Numbered from the stretch's first letter, positions 32,030 to 40,406 are shown. The stretch is 64,000 bases of DNA from Streptomyces sp. ASQP_92 (GCF_025399895.1 NZ_JAODUA010000017.1:62001-126000); one strand, 5' to 3'. Numbers and translations: made by a program. The notes: a model not told the origin generated them from the letters alone.

Positions 32030-32225
32030 TGCCGGGGGCCATGCGGATGTGCCCATCAGGCTCGTCTTGCGCAAGCCAATCGTGGTGCTCCTGGCAGAAG
32101 TAGAGACCTCTGATCTTGCGCTCGATGCAGAATCGGTTGCCGTCGTTGTGCCAGCTGCCGATCTGGATCTGGTAGCCGCAGATCTGGCTTCCGCGGTCGG
32201 GTTCGTGTCGAGCGAAGTCGGTCAT
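32010..32225 (-). CDS. Small putative zinc-binding protein
   Basis: 71 residues from ATG 32225, which shares a base with the upstream TGA (TGATG). CGYQIQIGSWHND, RFCIERKIRGLYFCQEHHDW shows Cys/His spacing of a small metal-binding fold. Unknown function. Confidence 0.65.
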   Translation of the reverse strand: MTDFARHEPDRGSQICGYQIQIGSWHNDGNRFCIERKIRGLYFCQEHHDWLAQDEPDGHIRMAPGNAIGTG

Positions 32226-32527
32226 CAGCTCCACTCCCAGTTCTGACCGGCGCGGGCGGCGCGTTGTGCGGCGTCTCCGATTTCGACGGCGAGGCTGCTC
32301 CATTCCGCGCCCATGAGGCGGTGCCGGGCTGCCTTGTGAAGCAGTTCGCCGATGCGGCCGGCCTCGCGCGGAGGGATGCTGGCGACGTCCGCGAAGCCGC
32401 CATCGAACAAGTCGGCGAGCTCCCGCCATTCGGTGGCACTGAGGACGTGGGCGAGTTGCTGACCCAGGTTGCTGATGGTGAGAGCTGAGCGCGTGGACTG
32501 GACGCCGTGGCTGATGCTGATTCCCAT
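32225..32527 (-). CDS. Helical hypothetical protein
   Basis: 100 residues. Mostly helical (LGQQLAHVLSATEWRELADL, EAGRIGELLHKAARHRLMGA, LAVEIGDAAQRAARAGQ). The helix with LSATEWRELADLF recurs in Streptomyces element proteins of unknown function. Coupled to the next gene by TGATG. Confidence 0.65.
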   Translation of the reverse strand: MGISISHGVQSTRSALTISNLGQQLAHVLSATEWRELADLFDGGFADVASIPPREAGRIGELLHKAARHRLMGAEWSSLAVEIGDAAQRAARAGQNWEWS

Positions 32528-32529
32528 GC

Positions 32530-32751
32530 TCAGCCCTGCTTCGCGTAGTGACGGAACCGCTTCGGCAGACGCTTGCCGGCGGCGACGACGGCGTCATTGA
32601 GCCGCAGGAACTCAGGCGTTTCGTGCCGGATCCCCGCGTCGGTTTCCTTGGCTGTGTTCTCGTACAGGGCGGCTTCGGCGCGACGGAACTCGGCGAGCAG
32701 CCGGTTCTCTTCGGCGTACTCCTGGAGTGCTTCCTTGCTGAGCTCGGGCAT
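32530..32751 (-). CDS. Small coiled-coil protein
   Basis: 73 residues from ATG 32751 with GGAGAG upstream. One long charged helix (EALQEYAEENRLLAEFRRAE, ALYENTAKETDAG) then a basic tail (GKRLPKRFRHYAKQG). Unknown. Confidence 0.65.
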   Translation of the reverse strand: MPELSKEALQEYAEENRLLAEFRRAEAALYENTAKETDAGIRHETPEFLRLNDAVVAAGKRLPKRFRHYAKQG

Positions 32752-32760
32752 TGTTCTCTC

Positions 32761-32973
32761 CTATCGGGTGGGGACGTGCTTCTGGTTGGGGTCGTGTTCG
32801 GCGTGGTAGGAGGCGGCGAGGATGGCCCCGGCGCTACTCCGGTAGGGCGTTTCCTGAAGCTCCGGGCAGCTGGAGCAGACGACGCGGTATGCGTTGGCGT
32901 CGAGGTCGGCTTGGGCGTAGACGAATGATCCGTCGGGCGTTTCGTTGATCCTGCTGATGCGTTCGAAAGCCAT
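32761..32973 (-). CDS. Small CSSC protein
   Basis: 70 residues from ATG 32973. N-terminal strands (FERISRINETPDGSFVYAQA), then YRVVCSSCPELQE, and a helix (AGAILAASYHAEHDPN). The CSSC pair plus His residues could bind a metal. Unknown. Confidence 0.65.
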   Translation of the reverse strand: MAFERISRINETPDGSFVYAQADLDANAYRVVCSSCPELQETPYRSSAGAILAASYHAEHDPNQKHVPTR

Positions 32974-32981
32974 AGAGCCCC

Positions 32982-33482
32982 CTACTGACTTCGGCTGTCG
33001 GCGAGTTCGGCGGCCTGCTCGAAGACCAACAGGACGGGTGCGGCACTGGGCTGCTGCGCGTTCCAGGACGGGACGGTGGCCGCGTTGCGGAAGTCCCGCT
33101 GGATCCGTTCGAGGAGGAGCGCGCATGCGTCGTCGGCTTCGGAACGGCTGGCGGCTTCGAGGCGGATGGCCCGGACCGGGCAGATCGCGCCTTGGTCGTC
33201 GTGCAGAGCGTTCCTGCACCATCCGTCGGTTTCGATGCGGATGCGGGCCCGGTGCAGGAGCGCGGCGATCGGCGTGCTGTGCGGACATGGGACCGCGGTC
33301 TGCGGCAGGTGCGGAATGGTGATTTCGATCGGGGGCGCGGCCGGGATGTGGTGGGTGTTGACCTCGAACGCGACGGCGGCCTGGGCAAGGCGGTCGTCCA
33401 TCGTGAGCGCTACGAGGGCGAGTCGGTTGTCGAGGGTGAGCGGGGGCGGCCGGGTTGCGGACCGGCTGATCGTCGTGGTCAT
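32982..33482 (-). CDS. DUF6197-like hypothetical protein
   Basis: 166 residues from ATG 33482. The part IAALLHRARIRIETDGWCRN with ALHDDQGAICPVRAIRLEAA resembles the DUF6197 core seen in Streptomyces (helix, GW, then Ala/Leu-rich helix). The N terminus has a LALVALTMDDRLAQAAVAFE helix. Family call is tentative. Confidence 0.55.
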   Translation of the reverse strand: MTTTISRSATRPPPLTLDNRLALVALTMDDRLAQAAVAFEVNTHHIPAAPPIEITIPHLPQTAVPCPHSTPIAALLHRARIRIETDGWCRNALHDDQGAICPVRAIRLEAASRSEADDACALLLERIQRDFRNAATVPSWNAQQPSAAPVLLVFEQAAELADSRSQ

Positions 33483-33520
33483 GTGGGCGTGCCTTCTGCG
33501 CTGACGCGCGGTCGGTGGAA

Positions 33521-33561
33521 GGGGCGCCCCTGGTCGCTTCCAGGCATTCGAGGGGCGCCCC
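33521..33561 (-). terminator. Repeated palindrome hairpin
   Basis: GGGGCGCCCC occurs twice (33521-33530 and 33552-33561) and, being self-complementary, can pair across a 21-base loop. It lies between the stop of the gene at 33568 and the start at 33482. Confidence 0.55.
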
Positions 33562-33567
33562 GGCAAG

Positions 33568-33813
33568 TCATTTCTCGCGCAGTGAATAGCAGACGAGCAC
33601 CACGTCGTTGACGGGCACACCGCACTCCTGGGCATGTATGGCGCGGATTCCATCGAGCAGCCTGCCGACCGTCGCGCCAGGGGGCGGGGTGTATGTGCCG
33701 GCGCGGTCCTTGGAGGGATTAGCTCCGTGCTTCAGGGGACCGTTGGAGAGCGTGGCGCTCCATGCGTAGCTGCTGGCGGTGAGCGGGGTGTTGGGGTTGC
33801 TGTAGTCGGCCAT
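33568..33813 (-). CDS. Hypothetical protein
   Basis: 81 residues from ATG 33813 with GGAG upstream. It reads TASSYAWSATLSNGPLKHGA, then TVGRLLDGIRAIHAQECGVP and NDVVLVCYSLREK, an alpha/beta pattern. Unknown. Confidence 0.6.
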   Translation of the reverse strand: MADYSNPNTPLTASSYAWSATLSNGPLKHGANPSKDRAGTYTPPPGATVGRLLDGIRAIHAQECGVPVNDVVLVCYSLREK

Positions 33814-33853
33814 CGTGATCTCCGGGTTGTCGCGCTCGGGGTGTCCTGGCGGA

Positions 33854-34264
33854 TTACGGCCGCTGATCGCGGCGCAGTCGACGCTTGCGGGGGTCGCTGC
33901 CCTGGGTGACCTGCTTCGCCAGGCCGCGGAGTTCGGCCTCATCGAGGAAGGCCTCGTAGTCGCCGTTGCCGAGCGGGCCGGCGACCTGAGGGCCCGGGGT
34001 CGCGACGTTCCGCAGCCCCTTGGGCGGGGTCGTGTGCAGGGGCCCGGATCGGAGGCAGAGGCCTTCGACGGACTGGCCGCCGACCATGGCCCCGCCGAGC
34101 AGCGGGTGGTGGCCGGTGACGGTGTACTCGCTGTAGAGCTTGGCGTCCTCATAGGGGGCGAGGTTCCGGGCCACGTCCTGGGTGATGTAGAAGCGGTCGC
34201 CCCGCTTGAGTTCGCGGCCGGCCTTCTTGGCGTCGCGCGGGGTGCGGTCATAGGTCTTGCCCAT
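33854..34264 (-). CDS. Hypothetical protein upstream of the repeat cluster
   Basis: 136 residues from ATG 34264 with AGGAG upstream. The N terminus is basic (KTYDRTPRDAKKAGRELKRG), followed by DRFYITQDVARNLAPYEDAK and LYSEYTVTGHHPLLGG, then a beta part. It starts just past the GTCCGG cluster, so the cluster may lie in its promoter. Unknown family. Confidence 0.6.
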   Translation of the reverse strand: MGKTYDRTPRDAKKAGRELKRGDRFYITQDVARNLAPYEDAKLYSEYTVTGHHPLLGGAMVGGQSVEGLCLRSGPLHTTPPKGLRNVATPGPQVAGPLGNGDYEAFLDEAELRGLAKQVTQGSDPRKRRLRRDQRP

Positions 34265-34365
34265 GCGTGTCTCCTCTAGTGCTTTTGTAGCGTTATGTTC
34301 GGGCGGACATAGATGTGTTTGCCCCGGTCTGCACCCCGGACAGGGGCAGGTGGAGGGCGGACATT

Positions 34366-34448
34366 GTCCGGACGCTGTCCGGGTGCCGTCCGGACTGTCC
34401 GGGTGGACAGTCCGGGGCATAGTGGACGCTGTCCGGGTGACAGTCCGG
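34366..34448. repeat. Seven-copy GTCCGG cluster after the tra-type gene (clt-like)
   Basis: GTCCGG occurs at 34366, 34377, 34388, 34397, 34410, 34431 and 34443, all in one orientation and spaced 9-21 bases. Three copies read TGTCCGGGTG and two read ACAGTCCGGGGCATAG. The cluster starts 26 bases beyond the translocase stop. Streptomyces TraB proteins recognise clustered 8-bp sites in a clt region next to traB; the reverse complement of the TCCGGGT copies contains ACCCGGA, close to the pSVH1 site GACCCGGA as I recall it. An operator for the neighbouring gene is the alternative. Confidence 0.7.
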
Positions 34449-34473
34449 GGCATAGCGCGCATTTAGCGCGGAG

Positions 34474-36657
34474 TTAGGCGCCTTCGAGAAGGCTGAGGGC
34501 GTCGGCGATGTCGCCCTCCTGGTAGCCGTTCACCCGGCGGCCATCGATCCAGACCTTGACCGTGCCGCCGGCTCCGGCCGCCCGCAGCAGCTCGCCGAGC
34601 CGCGTCTCCGTCATGCGGCCGCCGATGATCTCCGCCATCTCGTCGACCTGCGCGACGTCTCGGGCGAGCGTCTTCATGGCGGCCAGGGATCCGCGAAGCG
34701 CGTCCATCTGCTGACGCTGCTCCGGCGTGTGGTTGAGAACATTGCGCCCCGGTACGCCGTCGCGCTTGGGGCCGCCGGCGGCCGAGGACAGGCCGGTGGC
34801 GTTGAGGAGGTGCTGCTCGATCGGGTCTTCCCACTGTCCGGCCAGTCGGCCCGCAGACTCGCGGATCTTGGCGGCCTTCTCCAGCAGCATGCTGATCTCG
34901 CCGCGCTCGTCCTCGTCGAGGTCGAAGCTGCGGGCCAGGTCGGTGACTCCTGCGAAAGGGTTCACGAGCCAGCCGAAGCCGGGGCGCGGCGGATCGAACT
35001 TGGAGGCGTCCCGGCCGGCGCCTGCTTGCCCGGCGCCGAGGATGGCGTTGGACTGGGTAGCGTTCTCCACCCGCATCGCCCACTTCGCCCCGAGGTTCGC
35101 CGACAGCGCCTGCGGGATGACATCGACTTCCGGGTACTGGGTGATCAGCACGAGGATGATGCCAGCGCCGAGGGCGACCGCGGACAGCTCGATCAGCGCC
35201 TCAAGGATCTCCTCCCGCAGCGGCTTGCCCGGTCGCGTGTAGGTGGCGAGCTCGTCAATGACAACGACTTCCAGGCCGCCGATCTGGTCGAGGATCGGCG
35301 CGACCAGTTTGCTCTTCCCGAGGTCGTTGAGGGCCAGTTCCCGGCGGTCCTTGTCGGCGAGCAGCGCCTTCAGGAGGGCCAGCAGACGTGCGGGGTCGGG
35401 CTTGAAGTAGGTCGCGGCGACGCCCGTCTTGGCGTAGGGGTTCCACTCGGCGTTCTGCTTCCCGGCAACGATCCGCAGGTTGATGCGGGGGTCGAAGCTG
35501 GAGCCGACGACCAGGTTGGACGCGCCGACGCCCTTGCCGGACCGGGACGTGCCCGCGATGACAAACGACTGGTTGTTGATCGCCAGGTTGATGGTGATGC
35601 CGCGCTTGTTCCAGCCGACGGGCACGCCATCCTTCCAAGCGTCCAGCTGGGCCGGCTTCTTGAGCAGCGGAGAGGGACGTGTGGCGGCGAACGGGTCCTG
35701 GTCGGTCAGCCACAGAGACGAGCGCGCCTCGGTGCCCGCTTTCTCGACATCGACCATGGATACATCGCGGCCAAGGGCGCCGGCGAGCCTGGGCAACTTC
35801 TTCTTCAGCTCGGCGACAGTGGTCCTCGGTGGCAGGTCGAAGACGACCGTGGTGTTCCCGTCTGTGTCGCGCTGTGGCACGGCGAGGATCTGGAGCTGCT
35901 CCTCACCACGCACCTCGCCGATCGCGCGCAATGCGTCCTCCAGCTCCTTAACTGTGAGCGCAGGCGGCGGTGGCGCGTTGAACTCCCTTTGCCGAAACGG
36001 CTGTTCGGGCTGCTCGCGCTTCGTCATGTTCACCGGGGTGGCCAGCTGCGCCGTGGTGCTCGGGGACGGCGCAGGCTGGCCGGCGACGAAAGGGCGCGAG
36101 ACCAGGTACCAGCCGTAGCCGCCCGCCGTGCCCAGAACTGCGAGCAGCAGCGGCTGCCCGTTGGCGGCCTGCTCGATCGCGGCACCCGTGGCCGGCAGTG
36201 AGGCGAGACCTCCGGCGGCAACCATCCCAGCCCTGGCGGCCTTCTTGCCGTGGCGGAGGCTGTTGGCCTCGCGCTCGGTGGGCGGCAGGACGGGGGTGTT
36301 CTGTAGCGCGGCGAGCTTGGCTTCTTCCGCGGCGACGCGTCCGCTAAGGGCAGCCAGACCCCTGACGATGGTGCCGACGTCGGTCTGAGCCTTGGCGTGG
36401 GCGAGCCGCCCGTGCGCTTCGGCGACCATCCGGTTCTGCTGGGTGATCTTGTGGTCCTGCCTGCGCTGCTTCCGCTCCCCGGCGAGCTGCATGATCTCGT
36501 AGTCGTCTATGTCGCGGGTCGCCAGCCAGTCCTTCACGCGTGCGGCGGCGTGGGCGCGCTGCTCCTTGAATGCTGCCCTGGCACGGTCGACACGGCCGGG
36601 CTCGGTGACGATGTCGGTGGGCTGCGGCTTGGTCTCGGGCAGTGCTTCGGTGGCCAC
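34474..36657 (-). CDS. FtsK/SpoIIIE/TraB-type DNA translocase
   Basis: 727 residues. The first about 150 residues are coiled-coil; a hydrophobic segment follows (AAIEQAANGQPLLLAVLGTA). Residues about 340-610 are the motor: GWNKRGITINLAINNQSFV, Walker A GTSRSGKGVGASN (near 366), KQNAEWNP, Walker B LEVVVIDELATY (near 465), then LITQYPEVDVIPQALSANLG. The Walker A Lys is followed by Gly, not Ser/Thr. The last about 70 residues (MAEIIGGRMTETRLGELLRA) look like a winged helix. The closest functional parallel is the single-protein conjugation pump of Streptomyces plasmids and AICEs, given the Spd-like neighbours. Confidence 0.88.
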   Translation of the reverse strand: MATEALPETKPQPTDIVTEPGRVDRARAAFKEQRAHAAARVKDWLATRDIDDYEIMQLAGERKQRRQDHKITQQNRMVAEAHGRLAHAKAQTDVGTIVRGLAALSGRVAAEEAKLAALQNTPVLPPTEREANSLRHGKKAARAGMVAAGGLASLPATGAAIEQAANGQPLLLAVLGTAGGYGWYLVSRPFVAGQPAPSPSTTAQLATPVNMTKREQPEQPFRQREFNAPPPPALTVKELEDALRAIGEVRGEEQLQILAVPQRDTDGNTTVVFDLPPRTTVAELKKKLPRLAGALGRDVSMVDVEKAGTEARSSLWLTDQDPFAATRPSPLLKKPAQLDAWKDGVPVGWNKRGITINLAINNQSFVIAGTSRSGKGVGASNLVVGSSFDPRINLRIVAGKQNAEWNPYAKTGVAATYFKPDPARLLALLKALLADKDRRELALNDLGKSKLVAPILDQIGGLEVVVIDELATYTRPGKPLREEILEALIELSAVALGAGIILVLITQYPEVDVIPQALSANLGAKWAMRVENATQSNAILGAGQAGAGRDASKFDPPRPGFGWLVNPFAGVTDLARSFDLDEDERGEISMLLEKAAKIRESAGRLAGQWEDPIEQHLLNATGLSSAAGGPKRDGVPGRNVLNHTPEQRQQMDALRGSLAAMKTLARDVAQVDEMAEIIGGRMTETRLGELLRAAGAGGTVKVWIDGRRVNGYQEGDIADALSLLEGA

Positions 36658-36719
36658 TGGCCGGACTCCTTCCCTGAGTTGTGGCGAGGCCCGCGAGATA
36701 CGGGCCCGGGATCGGTGGA

Positions 36720-37319
36720 TTAGTGGAGGCTGCCGAGGATGCCGCCGAGGGAGCCGACTCCGGAGTTCGTCATCTGGGTGGCCATGGCGCCGATGACGGT
36801 GCCCGACAGGGCGACACCAAGGAACGAGACGAGGATGGCGTCGCCGACCTTGATGTGGTTGTGCTTGATCTTGAAGAAGACGATGACGCCGAGCAGGAGC
36901 ATCGCGACGACACCACTCCCCAACACCGCACCCCCACTCGCCTGAGTGGTGACCTGCTGGTTGAGGCCGGCAGGTGTCTGACTGACAGGGTTCTGGATCG
37001 CCGCGCCCTGGCCGCCGTTGGGGGTGAGCCCGGTGCCCACGCCCGGGAGGTTGGGGTCCGTGTCCGTCTTCGTCGCGGCCTGCACGACCACCGTGTGCTG
37101 CGCAGGACTCGCTGTGTAGGCGGCAGTGTCGAGGCCGCGAACGTGAACGGTGCGGCCGTCCGGCATGGTGACCGGCGCTCCAGTAGCACGGTCGATGACG
37201 GTCTGGATGTCGGTGGCGGACGCGGTCGGCGCGGACACGGCGGTGATGGCGACGGCGCCTCCGAGGAGGGCTACGGCCGCGCTGCCCGAGACGGCGATCC
37301 GGCGGATGGTGACGTTCAT
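36720..37319 (-). CDS. Secreted/membrane protein of the transfer operon
   Basis: 199 residues. A signal-peptide-like start (RRIAVSGSAAVALLGGAVAI, SAPTASATD) is followed by an extracellular Gly/Thr/Gln-rich stretch. Two transmembrane helices follow near residues 130-180 (GSGVVAMLLLGVIVFFKIKH, ILVSFLGVALSGTVIGAMAT). It sits between the Spd-like and translocase genes. Small two-TM proteins in this position occur in Streptomyces conjugative plasmids; the exact role is unknown. Confidence 0.75.
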   Translation of the reverse strand: MNVTIRRIAVSGSAAVALLGGAVAITAVSAPTASATDIQTVIDRATGAPVTMPDGRTVHVRGLDTAAYTASPAQHTVVVQAATKTDTDPNLPGVGTGLTPNGGQGAAIQNPVSQTPAGLNQQVTTQASGGAVLGSGVVAMLLLGVIVFFKIKHNHIKVGDAILVSFLGVALSGTVIGAMATQMTNSGVGSLGGILGSLH

Positions 37320-37343
37320 AACGATCTCTCCTGAAGGGGTGGG

Positions 37344-38663
37344 TTAGCTGTCGCTCGGGCCGGAGTTCTTGGATGCGGCGGTGACGCGTTCGGCGCGCGC
37401 TTGCGAACGGGCGACGGGATGGTTCGGCGTGCTGTCGCCGGGTCGCCGGACGGGCGGAGTGCCACCGTTGTTGCGGCGCCCGTCGGGGGCTGCCGGGTCC
37501 TTCTTCGTCCGTGGGGGTCGTTGGGAATTGACCAGCGACAAAGATCCGAGAACGGGAGCCTGGGCGGCCGTCGTGGCGCGCGCCTCAGCGGCACGGGACT
37601 GCGCGTCGATATCAGGGGTCACGCCGACCTGCCGAAAGCCCGTGACACGGTGCCAGGCCTCGCCCCAGATCTGCTCAGTGACGTACTGGCAGCCGCGCGC
37701 CGACCGGATCGAATCCGCGACCTTCCACACCTCGGGGTGATGCGCCTGACGGTCCTCGTCGCGTAGCGCCTGCTCCGCCTCCGCCTGCTCCTCGGCAGCC
37801 TCGGCAGCTGCACGAGCCCGCCTCTCGGCACTCGCCTTGGCCGCGTCGGCCTCTGCTGCTGCCGCTGCCTGCGCGGCAGCCTCCTTCGCCGCGGCCCGCT
37901 TCTCGCGCCGCGACGGAACGCCATCGGCTTTCTGCGCGATACCGCGCTCGTAGGTCATCAGCACGACCGGCCCCCCGATGGAGGCGATAGCGCCGATCAG
38001 GCCAGCGTTGAAGCCGATCGCCTTGTCGGTCATGCCGCCATACAGATTGACCCCTGCGGCGATGAAGGCGCCTGTCATGATCCCGATCCGGTACGGCGTT
38101 GCGTCCCTGCGGTGCGCGACAGCCCACGCGGCACCGAACGCCAGCGCCAGCGCCAGGCCCTCCAGGAGCCCGGGGGCCGCGACGAGGAACGGCCGCTTGG
38201 GATCCCAGAAGTGCATGAACTGCACCGGCGCCGCGATGATCAGGCCGATGGCGTAGATGCCGCGCGCGCCCAACTTCCACAGGCGCTCAGTCCGCTTCTG
38301 CTCGGCGACGCGGCGCGCTTCCTGGGCTGCCTTCTCGGCATCGGCCTTGGCGATCTCGCTGGTCTCGGCGTTGGAGCGGGCGATCTCGGTGTTCTTCTTC
38401 GCGACGAATGCCGCGTGGCCGACCTTGTCCTTCTCCAGGCGCATCGCAGCACGCTCATTGGCGATGCGCTGCTTCTCCGCCTCCTCGGCCGCGCGGAGCC
38501 GTTCAGCTTCGGCCTTGCCCTCGGCTTCGATACGGATCGCTTCGGCTTCGGCTTCGGCGCGTTTCCTGATCGCCTCCGCCTCGGCCAGGGCCACCGGGTC
38601 GAACCGGGGCTCGGGCGAGACCAGGGGCGTCCCGTTGGCCTGCTTGACGGCGGTGGGGGTCAC
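37344..38663 (-). CDS. SpdB-like membrane protein with long coiled coils
   Basis: 439 residues. An N-terminal Glu/Ala/Arg coiled coil of about 110 residues leads into four hydrophobic helices (ARGIYAIGLIIAAPVQFMHF, LEGLALALAFGAAWAVAHRR, GIMTGAFIAAGVNLYGG, NAGLIGAIASIGGPVVLMTY; roughly residues 130-240). A second Ala/Glu coil and a basic Pro/Arg-rich tail follow. The four-helix DUF2637/Spd-type core with coils is the signature of Streptomyces plasmid spread proteins, thought to move DNA between mycelial compartments after TraB transfer. Confidence 0.8.
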   Translation of the reverse strand: MTPTAVKQANGTPLVSPEPRFDPVALAEAEAIRKRAEAEAEAIRIEAEGKAEAERLRAAEEAEKQRIANERAAMRLEKDKVGHAAFVAKKNTEIARSNAETSEIAKADAEKAAQEARRVAEQKRTERLWKLGARGIYAIGLIIAAPVQFMHFWDPKRPFLVAAPGLLEGLALALAFGAAWAVAHRRDATPYRIGIMTGAFIAAGVNLYGGMTDKAIGFNAGLIGAIASIGGPVVLMTYERGIAQKADGVPSRREKRAAAKEAAAQAAAAAEADAAKASAERRARAAAEAAEEQAEAEQALRDEDRQAHHPEVWKVADSIRSARGCQYVTEQIWGEAWHRVTGFRQVGVTPDIDAQSRAAEARATTAAQAPVLGSLSLVNSQRPPRTKKDPAAPDGRRNNGGTPPVRRPGDSTPNHPVARSQARAERVTAASKNSGPSDS

Positions 38664-38716
38664 GGCGCTGTGTCCTTTCGGATCGAGTGAGGCGTAGGGA
38701 GCTGGCTAGGCGGTCG

Positions 38717-38899
38717 TCAACGGCACTTGCGGCAGGTGCAGTCCTCGTTGCAGAGGTCGCGCAGTCGGCCGAGGGTGGCGCTGGCTACGGCGTCTCCGGC
38801 GCGGCCGCCCTTCTCCCCGGCGACCTTCTTGCCTGCGCGGTGCATGGCTCCGGCGGCGGTGTCGAGCGTCTCGGCGGTCTTGCGTCCAAACAGGCCCAT
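38717..38899 (-). CDS. Small Cys-tailed protein of the transfer operon
   Basis: 60 residues from ATG 38899 with GGAG upstream. Helix MGLFGRKTAETLDTAAGAMH, Gly/Lys-rich middle, and a C-terminal CNEDCTCRKCR cluster that may bind a metal. It lies directly before the Spd-like gene. I do not recognise it. Confidence 0.65.
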   Translation of the reverse strand: MGLFGRKTAETLDTAAGAMHRAGKKVAGEKGGRAGDAVASATLGRLRDLCNEDCTCRKCR

Positions 38900-38999
38900 G
38901 ACGGGCTCCTCTCGTGGTGGTTCGCGGGCCTTCGGACCGGACTGTCCGGCCGCTGCACCCCACACCCGGCACGGCATGCAGAGCACAGCGGACGGGCGG

Positions 39000-39683
39000 T
39001 CAGGGGCGGACGGGGCTGGTGAGGGAGGAGACAGTGCGGAGGTGGTCGCGCTGCTCGTTGATCGCGTCCTGGAGCTTCTCCGCGAGCGGGGTGTCGGTGC
39101 TGTAGCGGCTCGTGTAGGCGTAGTGGTCCTGCACGTCCCAGCTGGTGGCGTCGATACCGGCCCGCTTGTACGCCTCGTTCCACGACAGGTAGGAACCGCT
39201 GTGGTCGTGGTGGACCGCGGCGATCTGGCGGGCGGCGCGGTCCCAGGTGTCGGCGGCCTCGCGGGCTGCTTCCTGTGCGGTGGCCAGGCGGGACACGGCG
39301 GCGTTCCACTCGTTGTCCGGGGTGGTGTTGAGGGCCGTGAACGCGACGGTCATGGCGGTACGGGCCTCGGCGTAGGCCGCCCACTTGGCGGACGCGGAGT
39401 ACTCGGCCACGACGGTCTTGAGGGTGCGGACGTAGTGGGCGTCGTTCCACAGGTTGTACGCGGTTTCGTACTCATCCCGCAGGAGGTCGCGGGCGGCCTC
39501 GGGCATGTCGTCAGTCCACATGGCGCGGGGTCGCTCGGGCTCGGCTTCGGTGCCGGTGAACGCCTTGAACTCGAAGACGACCCGGTTGTACTCGTTCTTG
39601 GTGACCTTCAGCAGGTGCGGGTGGTGGTGCGGGTTGCCCTGCTCGACGGTCTTGGCGAGGTCGGTGAGGCTGATCGCGGTCAT
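39000..39683 (-). CDS. Helical hypothetical protein of the transfer operon
   Basis: 227 residues from ATG 39683. It has an alpha/beta N terminus (HLLKVTKNEYNRVVFEFKAF, EAEPERPRAMWTDDM) then long helices (LLRDEYETAYNLWNDAHYVR, AKWAAYAEARTAMTVAFTAL, EWNAAVSRLATAQEAAREAA). No family recognised. It keeps operon spacing with its neighbours; GTCCGG occurs once more just after it (near 38943). Confidence 0.65.
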   Translation of the reverse strand: MTAISLTDLAKTVEQGNPHHHPHLLKVTKNEYNRVVFEFKAFTGTEAEPERPRAMWTDDMPEAARDLLRDEYETAYNLWNDAHYVRTLKTVVAEYSASAKWAAYAEARTAMTVAFTALNTTPDNEWNAAVSRLATAQEAAREAADTWDRAARQIAAVHHDHSGSYLSWNEAYKRAGIDATSWDVQDHYAYTSRYSTDTPLAEKLQDAINEQRDHLRTVSSLTSPVRP

Positions 39684-39721
39684 GGTGCTCCTCCGATTGC
39701 GTTGGATTGGGGCGGGATGAG

Positions 39722-39910
39722 TCAGCGGCGGCGACTGGAGCGCCAGCCGAACGGCCCAGGCAGATCGACGGACGTGGTGCGCCGGCCGGTCGAACTGATC
39801 GTGTGGTGCGGGCCGGACCCGCCGCCCAGCGTGATCGACCACGAACGGGCGTTCACGTTCAGACGAACACCCGGGAAGATCCGGAACGACTTGCGGAACG
39901 TCAGCGGCAT
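39722..39910 (-). CDS. DUF4236 protein
   Basis: 62 residues. The DUF4236 signature is clear: FRKSFRIFPGVRLNVNARSW, then SITLGGG and a Thr/Ser turn leading to VDLPGPFGW. The family is small, beta, and frequent in mobile elements; function unknown. Its ATG shares a base with the upstream TGA (TGATG). Confidence 0.85.
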   Translation of the reverse strand: MPLTFRKSFRIFPGVRLNVNARSWSITLGGGSGPHHTISSTGRRTTSVDLPGPFGWRSSRRR

Positions 39911-40257
39911 CAGGCGGCCTCACGATCGGTCTCGTCGGAAACCCCGAACGCCTCGGCGTTCGGGGAGCCGTCCCAACCGGCCCAGTCGGCAACCCGGTCA
40001 GCCGCCTCCGAACACGCGTCCTCAAGCGGACGCCGGCCGCGCGGCATCGGCGAAACCCAGCCCGCGACCGCGAGCCAGCCCAACCCCACAGCTGCTACGA
40101 CGGTCGCGGCAAGTGCGGCACCGACCATGACGCCGGCCCCACGGAACGACCCGAACAGCGCCCAGCCAGCACCAACAGCAGTAGCCGCGGCGACCAGTTC
40201 GCGGGAGCGAGCCAGCATCAGAAACACCGGGGCGGCAATCGCACTCTTCGCAGCCAT
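39910..40257 (-). CDS. Two-helix membrane protein of the transfer operon
   Basis: 115 residues from ATG 40257. Hydrophobic segments near the N terminus (IAAPVFLMLARS weak; LVAAATAVGAGWALFG; MVGAALAATVVAAVGLGWLA) and an acidic soluble tail (EDACSEAADRVADWAGWD). Coupled on both sides by TGATG overlaps. Confidence 0.7.
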   Translation of the reverse strand: MAAKSAIAAPVFLMLARSRELVAAATAVGAGWALFGSFRGAGVMVGAALAATVVAAVGLGWLAVAGWVSPMPRGRRPLEDACSEAADRVADWAGWDGSPNAEAFGVSDETDREAA

Positions 40258-40406
40258 CACACCTCACCGCCCGCGGCCTCGTCGTGCGAGCGTGCCGGGC
40301 ACTGGTCAACCCAGCAGCGGTGCAAGCCGCACGAGTCAGGGTGCTCGATCGTCAGGGAGTGCCACAGGTCGTCCGACATGGTGATCGGCTCCAGCACGGT
40401 CGCCAT
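40257..40406 (-). CDS. Small Cys/His protein, likely zinc-binding
   Basis: 49 residues from ATG 40406. It reads ATVLEPITMSDDLWHSLTIE, then HPDSCGLHRCWVDQCPARSH. C-x4-C-x4-C with two His suggests a metal site. Both ends are TGATG overlaps, which is the main support for its reality. Confidence 0.7.
   Translation of the reverse strand: MATVLEPITMSDDLWHSLTIEHPDSCGLHRCWVDQCPARSHDEAAGGEV

Noticed and set aside
34366..34448. GTCCGG cluster as a terminator or CRISPR repeat
   Set aside because: Most copies face one way with short irregular spacing and no T run. Occasional GGAC-GTCC pairs make small palindromes, but the cluster better fits protein-binding sites.
36720..38663. Membrane proteins of the transfer operon as holins
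   Set aside because: They are large, with coiled coils or signal peptide, and lie far from the endolysin; a separate holin follows the endolysin.
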